Part shown: piece by piece, positions 52,047 to 61,870 of the stretch
Position numbering within the stretch: position 1 is the first letter of the stretch
How the letters are laid out: each line of letters opens with the position of its first letter
From: Streptomyces sp. MST-110588
GTDB lineage: Bacteria; Actinomycetota; Actinomycetes; Streptomycetales; Streptomycetaceae
Direction of reading: 5' to 3'
DNA: 64,000 nt
NCBI RefSeq assembly: GCF_022695595.1
Contig: NZ_CP074380.1
Location: forward strand, 5,400,001 to 5,464,000
Program-made: the position numbers and the translations under genes
Notes under the pieces: generated by a model
Seen by the model: the letters and a program-made list of their open reading frames with translations, nothing else
Database searches by the model: none
Told to the model about the DNA's origin: nothing

Positions 52047-52583
52047 GTGCCGCATGTCCTGGTCCTCAACGCGTCGTACGAGCCGCTCGGCGTCGTACCG
52101 CTCCGCCGCGCGCTCATCCTCGTACTCAACGAAAAGGCCGTGAGTCTTGAGGAGTCCGGCGCCCTGATGCACAGCGCGACCCGCGTGATACCCGCTCCCA
52201 GCGTGGTCCGTCTGAAGCGGTTCGTACGGGTGCCCTTTCGCGGCCCCGTCCCTTTGACCCGTCGAGCGCTGTTCGCCCGTGACGGCGGACGGTGCATGTA
52301 CTGCGGTGGCGTCGCAACCAGCGTCGACCACGTCATTCCGCGCAGTCGTGGCGGCCAGCACACCTGGGAGAACGTGGTCGCGGCGTGTCGCCGCTGCAAT
52401 CATGTCAAGGCCGACCGCCATGTCGCCGAGATCGGCTGGCGGCTGCGGCACCAACCCGCCCCGCCGGCCGGACTGGCGTGGCGGATCATCGGCACGGGGC
52501 ATCGCGACCCGCGCTGGCTGCCGTATCTGCAGCCGTACGGCGCGGATGACGCCCTGGCCCGGATCGACGCCGTATCGGCGTAG
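52047..52583 (+). CDS. HNH endonuclease
   Basis: The product is 178 residues from GTG with AAGGAGG upstream. After a short N-terminal region (VLVLNASYEPLGVVPLRRALILVL) comes the zinc/HNH unit: CMYCGG, SVDHVIPRSRGG, WENVVAACRRCNHVKADR. The DH, N and H residues of the beta-beta-alpha metal site are present. These conserved actinobacterial proteins are usually single genes of unknown target; no phage or restriction partner is nearby. Confidence 0.9.
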   Translation: MPHVLVLNASYEPLGVVPLRRALILVLNEKAVSLEESGALMHSATRVIPAPSVVRLKRFVRVPFRGPVPLTRRALFARDGGRCMYCGGVATSVDHVIPRSRGGQHTWENVVAACRRCNHVKADRHVAEIGWRLRHQPAPPAGLAWRIIGTGHRDPRWLPYLQPYGADDALARIDAVSA

Positions 52584-52611
52584 GATCCGGATTTTTTGTG
52601 TCTCTTTCCGA

Positions 52612-52653
52612 GGCCGCCGCGGGACCCGTACCGGTACGGGAACCGCGGCGGCC
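52612..52653. terminator. Bidirectional terminator between HNH and GH84 genes
   Basis: GGCCGCCGCGG and CCGCGGCGGCC pair around an inner palindrome CCCGTACCGGTACGGG. It lies between convergent genes. Two further copies of GCCGCGCCGCGGCCGG follow at about 52661-52700. Confidence 0.75.
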
Positions 52654-52741
52654 GGTTTCTGCCGCGCCGCGGCCGGTTTGTGTGCCGCGCCGCGGCCGGC
52701 TTTCCCGCGGCTTCTCCACGGGCTTGTACCGTCTTCCGCTG

Positions 52742-55700
52742 TCAGCGTTCCTCGCGTCCGTCCGTGACCGCGTAAGCCTCCACCGACCAGAGCGAGTAGC
52801 CGAACCGGCTCGCGCGCTTCTCACCCTGGATCCGGACGAACCGCGCGTCCTTGGCGTCCATGTGGACCGTCTCCCGGCCGCCCGCGCTCTCCCGTACGGA
52901 CGCCGCCGTCCGCCAGGTGCGGCCGTCCGGTGAGACCTGGACGCGGTAGGCCGCGGCGTGCGCCTCCCAGTTCAGGACCAGCTTGCCCAGGCGCGCGGGG
53001 CGGTCCAGCTCGAACTGGAGCCAGGCACCGTCCTCGGCCTTGGAGGACCAGCGGGTCCCGGGGTCGCCGTCGGTGGCGGCCGAGGCCGGGAAGCCGGGTG
53101 TCTCCTCGCCGGAGGAGGTGGCCAGCGCGCCGCGGGCCAGGTCGGGGCCGCCGGTGCGCGGGTGGGCGCGGACGGTCAGGGTCTGCTGCTGGTCGCCGTA
53201 GGAGACGGGGATCTCATACGTACGCGCCGGGGCGTCCTTGGGGACGCTCACCTCGATCCGGGCCGTGGCCGTGCCGCCGCGCGGCGCGGTGATCCGTTCC
53301 GGCGCGTGGACCGTGAAGCCCTTGGGCGCCTTGACCGTGAGCTTGTCCCGCACGTCGCCGGGGCGGCGGGAGAAGATCCGCGCGTCCACGGCCGTGGTGG
53401 TGCCGGCCTCGGCGTCCACGTCCTTGCGGGACAGTTCCAGACCGGCCGCCGGAGTGTCCTCGAACCACGGGGTGAGGGTGTGGACGGACGGCGCGTCGGT
53501 CCCTTCGGCCCAGGTCAGACGTACGGCATCGGCATGCAGACCACGGGCCCGGGCCTGCGTCCAGCCGGTGGCGGACATCCCGCCGAGCCGCCGCCAGCCC
53601 TCGCCCGGCACCCGGGCCTCCACGGAGACCGACGGCGCCGCCGCGCCGGGCTCGCTGAGCACGGTGACCGCGGTCAGCGGGCGGGTACGGCCGAAGGGCA
53701 CGGTCAGGGAGGTGGCGGTGGCGTCGGAGCCCTTGTCGGGGCGCGGGGCGGCCGAGCGCGCGCCGGTCCAGGCGTCGGACTCGGTCATGGCCCGGTCCAG
53801 GAAGGGCCACAGCACGCCCTTGCCGACCGTCACCGTGCTCTTGGAGATCTCCGTACGCAGGTTCTGGATGGCGCGCTGCGCGGCCCACGCCGCGGCGCCG
53901 TCACCGCGGGCCTGGGCCAGCAGCATGTCCACGGCCCGCTCGCCGGCCGCGCCGTAGCGCCCCAGCTTCTCCGCCCACGGGCGCACTTCCTCGGCGATGG
54001 CCGCCGGGAGGCGGTCGGGGGCGCCGCTCATCGCGTGGAACGCGGCCCGCAGGGCGTGCGCGGCCTTGGTGAAGCGCTCCTCGTCCTTGGGGTCGCCGCT
54101 GTTGGTGGCCGCGGCCCGGGCCTTCCAGAAGGCGTCGATCAAGGGGCGCAGATATCCGGACTCCTCACCGTGGAGCACGGAGGAGGCGTCGTTCGCGGCG
54201 AGGGCGTGCAGGGCCTCACGGGCCCGCCGGTCGCCGCCCGACAGGTCCTCCAGGGCCGCTTCCCAGGACTCGTCGGGCCGGTAGCCGTGCGGGTTCCAGG
54301 CATAGTCGGCGGCCGTGAACAGCGGGACGCGGGAGGCGGTGGGCTGCTGCATGGCATTGCTGAGCAGTGCGCTGGAGCCGGTGGCCACGGCCGGCTCGCG
54401 GCCGGTGTACGGGCCCAGGAAGATACGGTCCTGCGCGTAGTCGTTGACCGGGTAGTTGTCCATGGTGACCAGCGGGTGGCCGAAGACCTCGCGGGCCGTG
54501 GCCAGTTCGCCGCCGGTGATGGTCCTGGGCAGCACGCCGACGCCCGTCCAGGCCACCTCCACCCGGTCCGACAGCGCGGCGGCCAGCGCCTGGCGGTACT
54601 CCGTCGAGCCGTTCTGGAAGTACTCGGTCGGCATCACCGAAAGGGGCACGGACCCTGGGTGGCGCTCCGCCAGGTGGTCGGCGAGCGCACCGGCGACCCG
54701 GGCCTGGGCCTGCGCCGCGGCCTTGGGCCCCGTACCGAAGGTGTCCGGGTCCGCGTCGCAGTGCCACTCGCTGTAGCTGACGTCCTGGAACTGGAGCTGG
54801 AAGGCACGCACGCCCAGCGCCCACATGGCGTCCACCTTGCGCTTGAGCGCCCGGATGTCGTCCTGGGAGGACATGCACATCGCCTGGCCGGGCGTCAGGG
54901 CCCAGGCCAGCGTGACGTGGTTGGCGCGGGCCCGCTCGGCCAGCGCCCGGAAGTCGGCGCGCTGCGCGGCCGGGTAGGGCTCGCGCCAGCGGGACTGCCG
55001 GTAGGGGTCGTCGCCGGGTGCGTAGAGGAACCGGTTCTGCTTCGTACGGCCGAGGAAGTCCAGCAGGTCCAGACGCTGCTGCCGGCTCCAGGGCTCACCG
55101 TAGAACCCCTCGGTCGTGCCGCGCACCGCCGTACCCGGCCAGTCCCGCACCACCACCGAGGCGATCCGCCAGGAGCCGCCGGGTGCGCCACCGCCGTCCC
55201 GGGAGGCGCCCCGGCCGCCGACCAGGAGCTGACGCAGGGTCTGTACGGCGTGGAAGAGGCCGTCGGGCCCCACCCCGTCCAGCGCCACCGTGTCCCGCCC
55301 GGACACCTGGCCGACCGCCAGGCGGTAGCCGCCGGAGGGCAGATCGCCGCGCGCGGGGGCCCGCAGCGCCCGCAGCGCGTCCTGCGCCTGCTGCCCGCCG
55401 ACGCGCAGGACGGGGCCGTCGGCGGGCAGCGGCCCGCCGGGCTGCGCCTCGCGGACCGTACGGACCCCGGCGTCGCGCAGCAGGGTGCGCAGCGCGTCCA
55501 TGGCGTACGGATCGGCGTCCGGCGCGGCGACCACGGTGACCGACTCGGACAGCGGTACGGACCTGGCGAGCGAGCGCATCGACTGGGGGCGCGGCCAGAC
55601 GGTGGGCAGGCCGGCGGCGTCGGTGGTGCGGTTGGCGGGGAGGGCGTGGCCGGCGGGGTGCTGACCGTCCTGGCCGCCTTGGTCGGGGGCCTGTGCGGCC

Positions 55701-56116
55701 GGGTCGGCGGGCTCGGACGGGGCGGTGGAGGCCGCCCGGGAACCCGGTGCGCCGACCAGCCCGCCGACGAGGGCGGCAGCCAGCGCGGTCGCTCCGGCCG
55801 CCCGTGCCTTGCCGCCGGTGCCGACGGCGGCGGCGCGGCGGGCGAGCCTGCCCAGTCCTCTGCGGCCCCGTGATCCCGTGCTGCTCCGGGGCCCTGTGTC
55901 CGTTCGGGGCCCTGTGCCCGACCGGAGTTCTGCGCCGCTTACGTACTTTTGGCCGTCCCAGGGCTCTCCGCCACCGGAAGACCCTCCGCCACGGGGAGAC
56001 CCTCCGCCGTCAGGAGATCCTCCGTCGTTCCGAACGTCTCCAACGCCCCCGACTCGCACGGCCTCTCCTTGTCCCCTCGGGCCTGTCCGACGACCCGTCC
56101 CGTACTCGTTGTGCAC
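52742..56116 (-). CDS. GH84 beta-N-acetylglucosaminidase (hyaluronidase-type) with atypical catalytic pair
   Basis: The frame is 1124 residues, though the start is uncertain. A Gly-rich, Arg-rich N-terminus of about 95 residues precedes an export segment (GATALAAALVGGLVGAPGSRA). Then come an N-terminal GH20-like b domain, the GH84 barrel (GTTEGFYGEPWS, FLGRTKQNRFLYAPGDDPY, VMPTEYFQNGSTEY, VTMDNYPVNDY), a helical region, an NPCBM/NEW3-type beta domain (APRGGTATARIEV) and a C-terminal F5/8-type carbohydrate-binding domain (GDPGTRWSSK). The catalytic site, normally two adjacent Asp (FDDVS), reads FQDVSYSEWHC, so the first Asp is Gln. Substrate would be GlcNAc-containing glycans. Confidence 0.9.
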   Translation of the reverse strand: MHNEYGTGRRTGPRGQGEAVRVGGVGDVRNDGGSPDGGGSPRGGGSSGGGEPWDGQKYVSGAELRSGTGPRTDTGPRSSTGSRGRRGLGRLARRAAAVGTGGKARAAGATALAAALVGGLVGAPGSRAASTAPSEPADPAAQAPDQGGQDGQHPAGHALPANRTTDAAGLPTVWPRPQSMRSLARSVPLSESVTVVAAPDADPYAMDALRTLLRDAGVRTVREAQPGGPLPADGPVLRVGGQQAQDALRALRAPARGDLPSGGYRLAVGQVSGRDTVALDGVGPDGLFHAVQTLRQLLVGGRGASRDGGGAPGGSWRIASVVVRDWPGTAVRGTTEGFYGEPWSRQQRLDLLDFLGRTKQNRFLYAPGDDPYRQSRWREPYPAAQRADFRALAERARANHVTLAWALTPGQAMCMSSQDDIRALKRKVDAMWALGVRAFQLQFQDVSYSEWHCDADPDTFGTGPKAAAQAQARVAGALADHLAERHPGSVPLSVMPTEYFQNGSTEYRQALAAALSDRVEVAWTGVGVLPRTITGGELATAREVFGHPLVTMDNYPVNDYAQDRIFLGPYTGREPAVATGSSALLSNAMQQPTASRVPLFTAADYAWNPHGYRPDESWEAALEDLSGGDRRAREALHALAANDASSVLHGEESGYLRPLIDAFWKARAAATNSGDPKDEERFTKAAHALRAAFHAMSGAPDRLPAAIAEEVRPWAEKLGRYGAAGERAVDMLLAQARGDGAAAWAAQRAIQNLRTEISKSTVTVGKGVLWPFLDRAMTESDAWTGARSAAPRPDKGSDATATSLTVPFGRTRPLTAVTVLSEPGAAAPSVSVEARVPGEGWRRLGGMSATGWTQARARGLHADAVRLTWAEGTDAPSVHTLTPWFEDTPAAGLELSRKDVDAEAGTTTAVDARIFSRRPGDVRDKLTVKAPKGFTVHAPERITAPRGGTATARIEVSVPKDAPARTYEIPVSYGDQQQTLTVRAHPRTGGPDLARGALATSSGEETPGFPASAATDGDPGTRWSSKAEDGAWLQFELDRPARLGKLVLNWEAHAAAYRVQVSPDGRTWRTAASVRESAGGRETVHMDAKDARFVRIQGEKRASRFGYSLWSVEAYAVTDGREER

Positions 56117-56590
56117 CTTCCCGCCACTGACCGGCGGGCCGCACGGACCGGCCGGCGGCCGTGCGGCGAAGCCGTCCGGTGGGGGTCCCGCCGTCGCGGA
56201 TGCCGTGGGACGCGGTGATCATGGACCGCCGTGTCACGGCGATCTCGGAGCCGGGCGGTCGTGCCCGCCCGGCAGCCCGGGGAATTCCCCCACCGGAAAA
56301 GCCTTCGGCTGCGAGCCCACCATTCGAGCGGTGAGGGTGTCAACGAGGGTTACCGAAGTGCCGGGTATGCCCGGTGTGGAGGCGGGCCATCACGGGGACG
56401 CGCCGGCCGCAGGACTTCCCTCCGCCGCCTGCCCAAGCCGCACGGTCTGTGGCCTGCGGCGCTTTTGGCAGCCGAATCGCCTGCTTGGGGGAGGGTGTGA
56501 CCTGGACCACGTTGGTTCAATGGATGCGTCTGCGACCGCCGCGAGTGGGTAGGGCAGTCGTGTCCCACTACCGAAGAACGGGAGGCCCTT
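56117..56590. other. Divergent promoter region between GH84 and malQ genes
   Basis: About 470 bp. A near-perfect inverted repeat TGGACCA/TGGTTCA around CGT lies at about 56504-56520, and a GCCGGGCGG...CCGCCCGGC stem at about 56252-56275. Operators for sugar regulators are plausible. ORFs in the region lack family resemblance. Confidence 0.45.
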
Positions 56591-56938
56591 GTGGCCGCGT
56601 CCGCTCAGCTTCTCTTCGATGCGCTCTCCCCCGACGTCGGGGAAACCGGATCGGCCGGGTCCGGCACGGCCGGATCCGAGTCGCCCGGTTACGAGTCACC
56701 CGGGTCCGGTCCGGCCACATCCGGTCCGGCCGGGTCCGATGTCTTCGGCGGGGTGTCGGGCCCCGACTCCGTCCTGGAGGGCTCCGGGTCCTTCGGCTTC
56801 ACCGAGCCGCCCCTGACGAGCGAGCCCCCGCTCGCCGACGCCGCGCCGCTGACCAGCGAGCCCCCCATCGCCCCCGAACTGCCGTTGACCAGCGAGCCCA
56901 CCGCGGCCGGCCTGGGCACGGAGTCCATGGAGGTCTGA
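56591..56938 (+). CDS. Small acidic repeat protein upstream of malQ
   Basis: A GTG start with GGGAGG 5 nt upstream opens 115 codons that end in TGATG, overlapping the malQ start by 1 nt. The product is acidic and Gly/Ser/Pro-rich with four LTSEP-type repeats (PLTSEPPLADAAPLTSEPP) and no domain or membrane segment. Tight coupling suggests translation, but the composition is low complexity and I recognise no family. Confidence 0.5.
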   Translation: MAASAQLLFDALSPDVGETGSAGSGTAGSESPGYESPGSGPATSGPAGSDVFGGVSGPDSVLEGSGSFGFTEPPLTSEPPLADAAPLTSEPPIAPELPLTSEPTAAGLGTESMEV

Positions 56939-59287
56939 TGAGCCGCTCGCGGCTCGCCCGGCTGTACGGCGTGGACACGTCCTATGAACCCGCGCCCGGC
57001 CGGATCGTCCAGGTCGGCGCCGAGACCGTCGTCAAGGTGCTCGCAGCCCTGGGTGTCGACGCCTCGACCCCGCAGGCCGTGCGTGCCTCCCTGGAGGCGT
57101 ACGAGAACGGAGCCGGCCGCGCGCTGCTCCCGCCCACCGTCGTCCTGCGGCCGGGCCGCCCGCCCGATCTGAGCCGGCTGCCGGAGGGGACCACCCTGCG
57201 CGTGGTGACCGGGACCGGCGAGAGCATCGACTGGCAGCCGCCGGACCCCTCGGATCCCCCGGGCCCCCCTGACCGCGCGGGCCGTGAAGGACCTGGGAGC
57301 CGCGAGGTCCGTGCCCGTAAGGCCCGCGCCCGCGAGAGCGAGAGCCGCGCCCGCGAGAGCCGCGCCCGTAAGACCCCCGGCCGCAGTCCCGGATCTGCCT
57401 CCGACTCCGCCTCTGCCTCCGGTCCGGCGTCCGGCTCCGGCCCTGCCCCCGCCCCCGGCTCCGTACGGGCCCCCGCCGCCCCCTGCCGCTCGGCGTCCAC
57501 ACCCTGCACGCCCACGCCCCCGACGGCCGCCGCGCCCGCGCCCATCTGATCGTCGCCCCCGACCGGATGCCCGCGCCCCCCGACCGTACCCACGGCTTCA
57601 TGGTCCAGCTCTACTCGCTGCTCTCCAGGCGCTCCTGGGGCATGGGCGACCTGGGCGACCTCGCCGACCTGGCCGCCTGGTCGGGTCGCGCGCTGGGCAC
57701 CGGATTCCTACAGATCAACCCGCTGCACGCGGCCGTCCCCGGCCCGCCGACCGACCCCTCCCCCTACCGCCCTTCCTCCCGCCGCTTCCCCGATCCCGTT
57801 CACCTGCGGATCGAGGACGTCCCGGAGTTCCCCTATCTGGAGGGCGCCGACCACGACGCGGTGCAGGCGCTGCTCGCGCAGGCCCGCGCGCTGCGCGAAG
57901 CGGTGCTGGGCCAGGGCGCGCTGATCGACCGGGACGCGGTGTGGGAGCTGAAGAAACAGGCGCTGGAACGGCTGGTACGGGTGCCGCTGAGCCCCGGGCG
58001 GCGCGCCGCCTACTGCGACTTCCTCGCCGGGCAGGGCACGGCGCTGGAGGACCACGCCACCTGGTGCGCGCTGGCCGAGGTCCACGGACCCGACTGGCGT
58101 ACGTGGCCGGCCGGGCTGCGCGACCCCCGCTCCGCCGAGACCGCCCGCACCCGCGGCATGCTCCTGGACCGCGTCGACCTCCACTGCCGGCTCGCCTGGC
58201 TCACCGACGAGCAGCTCGCCGCCGCCCAGCGGGCCGCCGTGGACGCGGGCATGGGCATCGGGCTGGTCCACGACCTGGCCGTCGGCGTCCACCCGTCCGG
58301 CTCGGACACCTGGGCCCAGCAGGACGCCTTCGCCGACGGCATCTCCATCGGCGCGCCGCCCGACGCCTTCAACGCCCGCGGCCAGGACTGGGGACTGCCC
58401 CCGTGGCGGCCCGACGCACTGGCCGCGGCCGGCTACGCCCCGTACCGCGATCTGCTGCACGGGCTGCTGCGGCACACCGGCGCGCTGCGCATCGACCACG
58501 TCATGGGGCTGTTCCGGCTGTGGTGGGTACCGCGCGGCAGTCCGCCGACGGACGGCGCCTATGTGCGCTACGACGCCGAGGCGATGCTGTCCGTACTGGC
58601 GCTGGAGGCCCACCGCGCGGGTACGGCCGTCATCGGCGAGGACCTGGGCACCGTCGAGCCGGGGGTGCGCACCGCGCTCACCGAACGCGGTCTGCTGGGC
58701 ACCTCCGTCCTGTGGTTCGAGCGCGACTACGAGGCGGAACCGGCGCGTCCGCTGCCGCCGGAAACTTGGCGCGCGGACTGCCTGGCCACCCTCACCACCC
58801 ACGACCTGCCCACCACGGCCGCCCGCCTGACCGGCGCCCACACGGCGCTGCGGCACCGCCTGGGGCTGCTGGAAGGCTCGCTCCAGGAGGAGCGGGCGGC
58901 CGAGGCGGTCGAGGTGAACGAGTGGCTGGCGCTGCTGGACCGGCTGGGGCTGTATCCGGAGGGGCCCGGCGACGAGGCGGGTGCGGTCAAGGCGCTGCAC
59001 CGCTGTCTGCTGCGCACCCCGGCCCGTATGGTCGGGGTCTGGCTGCCGGACGCGGTGGGGGACCGGCGTCCGCAGAACCTCCCCGGGACATGGGATGAAT
59101 ACCCCAACTGGCGGCTGCCGATCGCCGGTCCCGACGAGCGCCCGCTCGGCTTCGAGGAGATCGTCGCCATGCCCCGGCTGCGGGCGCTGATGAACGAACT
59201 GGCGGCGGCGATTCCGCGGGCGGACCGGCCGGGCCGGCCGGTCCGCCCGCTGACGTGCCGGGAGGGCGGGGAGCGGCGCCCCGGTAG
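56938..59287 (+). CDS. malQ: 4-alpha-glucanotransferase (apparent frameshift; 3' end unresolved)
   Basis: This is a GH77 amylomaltase that disproportionates maltodextrins. SRLARLYGVDTSYEPAPG begins the N-terminal domain. The frame is lost at the C5 run 57479-57483, where one added C joins AAP to LPLGVHTLHAHAPDG. The barrel follows: LLSRRSWGMGDLGDL, PFLQINPLHA-like LQINPLHA, LRIDHVMGLFRLWW (nucleophile Asp), VIGEDLGTVEPGVR (acid Glu) and TLTTHDLPTTA (third Asp). The C-terminal end is unclear: the current frame has no stop and runs on into the fucosidase. One further missing base would give a TAG at 59285-59287, which I use as the end. Arg-rich repeats fill residues 115-145. Confidence 0.85.
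59216..59250. terminator. Perfect 15-bp stem at the malQ end
   Basis: GCGGGCGGACCGGCC and GGCCGGTCCGCCCGC pair around GGGCC, followed directly by TGA. It is probably the malQ terminator, but no malQ stop precedes it in the given sequence. Confidence 0.65.
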
Positions 59288-59525
59288 ACGCGGGGGGCCG
59301 GAGCGGGACCGGTGCGGACCGGTGCCGAGCTGGGGGCGGGACTGGTGCGGAGCGGGAGGCGGGCCCTGTCGCGGCCCGTCCCGGCTCTTCCGGAGTGCCG
59401 CCTGTGTGCCGCGTCTTCCGGCCTGCCGCGTCTTCCGGTGTGTCGCGCCGTACGGCAGCATGCCCCGGACGCCGTCCAAGAGATCCGGTGAATCGAGGGA
59501 TTCGGCCGGGGAGTTGGGGGGAACC

Positions 59526-61427
59526 ATGGCTCGATGCACCTGTGCATGTACCCATAGCCGTACCCATAGCCGTACCCGTACGCGGGGTGGGTCGGCCCTG
59601 CTCGCGGCGGCCCTGCTCGCCGCACTCGCCCCGCCTGCCGCCCTCGCTTCACCGGCCGCCTCCGACACCGTAGCCACCCCCATCACTCCTGCCACCCGTG
59701 TCACCTCCGACACTCCCGCCCCCGCCACCGCGCGGTCCGGCTCCTGCGACACGCCCGTACTCCCGGCCTCCCAGATGACCGTCGAGCCCTGCGACACCCC
59801 CGCGAGGATCATCGAGAAGGCCGCCCACATCGTGCCCACCAAAGGCCAGCTCGCCTGGCAGCAGCGGGAGGTGACGGCCTTCACCCACTTCGGGATGAAC
59901 ACCTTCACCGGCCGGGAGTGGGGCTCCGGCGCGGAGGACCCGAAGTGGTTCGCGCCACCGCGCCTGGACGTCGGCCAGTGGATGCGCGCCTACAAGGCGG
60001 CCGGCGCCGAGCAGGTCATGCTCACCGTCAAGCACCACGACGGCTTCGTCCTCTACCCCAGCCGCTACACCCCGCACACCGTGCGGGCCAGCCTCGGCGC
60101 GCCGGACGTCCTCGACGCGTACGTACGGGCGGCCCGCCGTGCCGGACTCAAGGTCGGCCTGTACCTCTCGCCGTCCGACGGCGCCGAACTGCCGCACGCC
60201 TGGCACGCGCGCTGGGTGGCGGAGATACGGCAGAAGCAGGCACGCGGCGAGCCGCTGACCACGCCGGAGCGGGTCGCGCTGGAGGACGGCACCCGCGCGC
60301 CGGGCGGGCTGGGGCGCTTCGGCAACGGCAGCCCGGTCACCGCGCGCACCGTTCCCACCCTCGTCCCCGGCGACGACCGGGCCGCCGCCGTACGCTCCGG
60401 CCGGCTGCCCTCCTTCACGGTCATGGCGGACGACTACGACACGTACTACCTCAACCAGATCTACGAGCTGTTCACCCAGTACGGCCCCATCGAGGAACTG
60501 TGGCTGGACGGTGCCAACCCCTGGTCCGGCTCGGGCATCACCCAGAAGTACGACGTGGCGCAGTGGTTCCGTACGATCCACCGGCTCTCCCCGGACACCG
60601 TGGTCTTCCAGGGCCCGCAGGGCGTGCGCTGGGTCGGCAACGAGAAGGGCGTCGCCCGCCGCACCGAATGGAGCGTGACGCCCTCCGCCACGGACCCCTG
60701 GACCGTGCTCTCCGGCGGCCTGCCCAACGACTCCACCGACCCCGACATCGGCTCCCGCGCCAGGCTCCTGGCGCCCACGGTCAAGTACCTTCAGTGGTAC
60801 CCGGCCGAGGCGGACGTCTCGCTGCGCCCCGGCTGGTTCCACCACCCCGGCGAGCGGCCCAAGACGCCGGCGCACCTGATGGACCTGTACGAGAAGAGCG
60901 TGGGGCGCAACGCCTCGCTGCTGCTCAACGTCCCGCCGGGCCGCGACGGCCGGATCGACGCCGCCGACGTCGCCTCCCTCACCGCTTTCGGCAGGGCCGT
61001 ACGGGAGACGTACGGCACCGGCCTGCCCGCCATCGGGCCCGGCGCCGGCCTGTCTGCCACCGGCCTGCCCGCCACCGGGCCCGGCACCGAGTCCGTCAGC
61101 GCGCCCGGCGCCCCGCGCACCTTCGACCGGATCGTGCTGGGCGAGGACATCCGGTACGGGCAGCGGGTGGAGCGGTTCGTGGTGCGGGCGCGGACCGGCG
61201 GGGTGTGGGCGCCGGTCGCCCACGGGAGCACGATCGGGCACCGGCGGATCCTGGCGCTGCCCGCGCCGGTGACGGCCGACGCCGTGCGGGTCGAGGTCCT
61301 GCGGGCGCGGGCCGCCGTACACCTGCTGCCGGTGACCACCCATCTGCGGCGGGCGCCGGGCGGCGCGCCCGCCCGGTCGCCCGCCGGGCCGGCCGTCCGC
61401 GCGCCCCGAAGCGCGCTCATCCGTTAG
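59526..61427 (+). CDS. Exported GH29 alpha-L-fucosidase
   Basis: The product is 633 residues. The start was set at ATG after GGGGGGAACC; the N-terminus has repeated HSRTHSRTRTR and an export segment (ALLAAALLAALAPPAALAS). The GH29 barrel shows WQQREVTAFTHFGMNTFTGREWG, MLTVKHHDGFVLYPS, LKVGLYLSPSD and IEELWLDGANPW, with the catalytic Asp in WLDGA. A beta-rich C-terminal domain follows a Gly/Pro/Ala repeat linker near residues 500-525. The same frame stays open upstream into malQ, but the start, signal and terminator argue against a fusion. It probably removes fucose from external glycans and may complement the GH84 enzyme. Confidence 0.88.
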   Translation: MARCTCACTHSRTHSRTRTRGGSALLAAALLAALAPPAALASPAASDTVATPITPATRVTSDTPAPATARSGSCDTPVLPASQMTVEPCDTPARIIEKAAHIVPTKGQLAWQQREVTAFTHFGMNTFTGREWGSGAEDPKWFAPPRLDVGQWMRAYKAAGAEQVMLTVKHHDGFVLYPSRYTPHTVRASLGAPDVLDAYVRAARRAGLKVGLYLSPSDGAELPHAWHARWVAEIRQKQARGEPLTTPERVALEDGTRAPGGLGRFGNGSPVTARTVPTLVPGDDRAAAVRSGRLPSFTVMADDYDTYYLNQIYELFTQYGPIEELWLDGANPWSGSGITQKYDVAQWFRTIHRLSPDTVVFQGPQGVRWVGNEKGVARRTEWSVTPSATDPWTVLSGGLPNDSTDPDIGSRARLLAPTVKYLQWYPAEADVSLRPGWFHHPGERPKTPAHLMDLYEKSVGRNASLLLNVPPGRDGRIDAADVASLTAFGRAVRETYGTGLPAIGPGAGLSATGLPATGPGTESVSAPGAPRTFDRIVLGEDIRYGQRVERFVVRARTGGVWAPVAHGSTIGHRRILALPAPVTADAVRVEVLRARAAVHLLPVTTHLRRAPGGAPARSPAGPAVRAPRSALIR

Positions 61428-61474
61428 GCGACCCCGCGCGCGCGGTCCGTACGTACGTCCTATACGTTGGGCCC

Positions 61475-61714
61475 GTGAGCAATAAGGTCAACAAGAATGC
61501 CCTGCGCGCCGGAACCGTCACGGCCGGCACCGCGCTGATGCTGCTGCTGTCGTCCCCCGCGTTTGCGCTCACCCGCGACGATGGAGACGACCCGGGTAAG
61601 GGCCTGAGCGTCGTCCAGACGCTCGGCCTCTATGTCGCCGCGCCCATCGTCCTCTTCCTGGTCATCGCCGGTCTGGTCATGGTGGGGGACAAGTCCCGCA
61701 AGACCAAGGGCTGA
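61475..61714 (+). CDS. Small membrane protein
   Basis: A GTG start opens 79 codons. Residues 8-32 are a signal-like hydrophobic region (AGTALMLLLSSPAFALT), followed by a short charged loop (RDDGDDPGKG) and a second membrane helix (LGLYVAAPIVLFLVIAGLVMV) with a Lys-rich end. It is followed by a strong terminator. Such proteins are widely conserved in streptomycetes as far as I recall; no function is known to me. Confidence 0.75.
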   Translation: MSNKVNKNALRAGTVTAGTALMLLLSSPAFALTRDDGDDPGKGLSVVQTLGLYVAAPIVLFLVIAGLVMVGDKSRKTKG

Positions 61715-61750
61715 CCCGCTCCCGGCCGCCCGGGACACAACCGGCGCCTC

Positions 61751-61790
61751 AAGGGCGCCCGGTGGTTCATCCGAACCGCCGGGCGCCCTT
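61751..61790 (+). terminator. Factor-independent terminator
   Basis: AAGGGCGCCCGG pairs with CCGGGCGCCCTT around a loop containing GGTT/AACC pairs and is followed by TTGTTTT. It ends the small membrane protein transcript. Confidence 0.9.
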
Positions 61791-61870
61791 TTGTTTTCCG
61801 TCGCGTGCACCTTTTGCTCCTTATGCCCGCCTTTCCTCCCTCCTGGTTCCGAAGGTGTTTAACAGGGCCT

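Noticed and set aside
56504-56520. DasR operator before the GH84 gene
   Set aside because: The inverted repeat TGGACCA/TGGTTCA lacks the ACTGGTCTAGACCAGT core, so I do not assign it to DasR.
57567-61427. A natural MalQ-fucosidase fusion
   Set aside because: The second part has its own start and export signal, and a terminator-like stem lies between the two parts.
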